Shown here in pieces: positions 12,417 through 12,436 of a DNA stretch of 12,436 bases. Each line of letters opens with the position of its first letter. Position 1 is the stretch's first letter. Position numbers and translations under genes: made by a program. This DNA is from Thermoplasmata archaeon (GTDB taxonomy: Archaea; Thermoplasmatota; E2; DHVEG-1; B18-G2): NCBI GenBank assembly GCA_021163455.1, contig JAGGWT010000005.1, forward strand, positions 1 to 12,436, given 5' to 3'. The notes under the pieces are model-generated. The model worked only from the letters and a program-made list of their open reading frames with translations, searched no databases and was not told where the DNA came from.

Positions 12417-12436
12417 AGATGTCCCTACTGCAGGAG
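12399..12436 (+). CDS. Start of a probable zinc-ribbon protein, 3' partial
   Basis: The last 38 bases translate as MGMHGIRCPYCR, with a Cys-x2-Cys zinc knuckle right after the start, as in many small zinc-ribbon regulators and RNA-associated proteins. An upstream TATA-like element about 29 nt away and a GGGTG at 12389-12393 support the ATG at 12399. Alternative in-frame starts are GTG 12393, TTG 12387 and ATG 12405. Only 12 residues are visible, so the identity cannot be named. Confidence 0.42.
   Translation, partial: MGMHGIRCPYCR

Overview
The window reads as a chromosomal piece of a euryarchaeon. The evidence is archaellum (archaeal flagellum) genes with class III signal peptides, a four-gene ferredoxin-dependent 2-oxoacid oxidoreductase, a bifunctional phosphoglucose/phosphomannose isomerase, TATA-box promoters about 25 nt before inferred transcript starts, and several first-in-operon genes that look leaderless while operon-internal genes have strong GGAGG/GGTG ribosome sites. 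The sequence is moderately AT-rich and uses AGA/AGG heavily for arginine. A Thermoplasmata-type or related lineage is a reasonable but unproven guess. No rRNA, tRNA, CRISPR array or insertion sequence was seen.

Region 1 (1-4493) is motility. The 3' half of the archaellum ATPase gene flaI enters from the left edge and is followed by flaJ, the archaellum platform protein, both on the + strand. They run head-on into two tandem archaellin genes on the - strand, and flaJ and the nearer archaellin share a CTAG tetramer as overlapping stop codons. Upstream of the archaellins on the same strand lies an EarA-like winged-helix regulator. The filament genes and their likely activator thus form a unit opposed to the motor genes. 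The nearer archaellin has a suspicious start: a strong ribosome site points to an ATG that is one base out of frame.

Region 2 (4616-5962) is divergent from earA: a pentapeptide-repeat protein, then a small MTH1187-type thiamine-binding protein.

Region 3 (6002-8904) is a compact porGDAB operon for a pyruvate-type (or related 2-oxoacid) ferredoxin oxidoreductase, with gene overlaps of 4 nt or gaps of 1 nt. The thiamine-binding protein just upstream fits a thiamine-diphosphate enzyme. The operon again ends in a CTAG stop shared with a convergent gene.

Region 4 (8901-11823, - strand) is carbohydrate metabolism: an LsrF/DhnA-type class I aldolase, a zinc-dependent medium-chain dehydrogenase 4 nt later, and a phosphoglucose/phosphomannose isomerase with its own TATA box. 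Divergent from the aldolase is a short class II aldolase-like gene (11893-12327). The two aldolase genes appear to share one perfectly palindromic TATA box (TTTATAAA). The right edge holds a 15-bp perfect inverted repeat that surrounds the start of a probable zinc-ribbon protein running out of the window.

The points most worth checking are the symmetric bidirectional TATA box between two unrelated aldolases, the inverted repeat at the right edge, the archaellin start/frame anomaly, the twice-used CTAG shared stop, and the LsrF-like/dehydrogenase pair as a possible uncharacterised sugar pathway.
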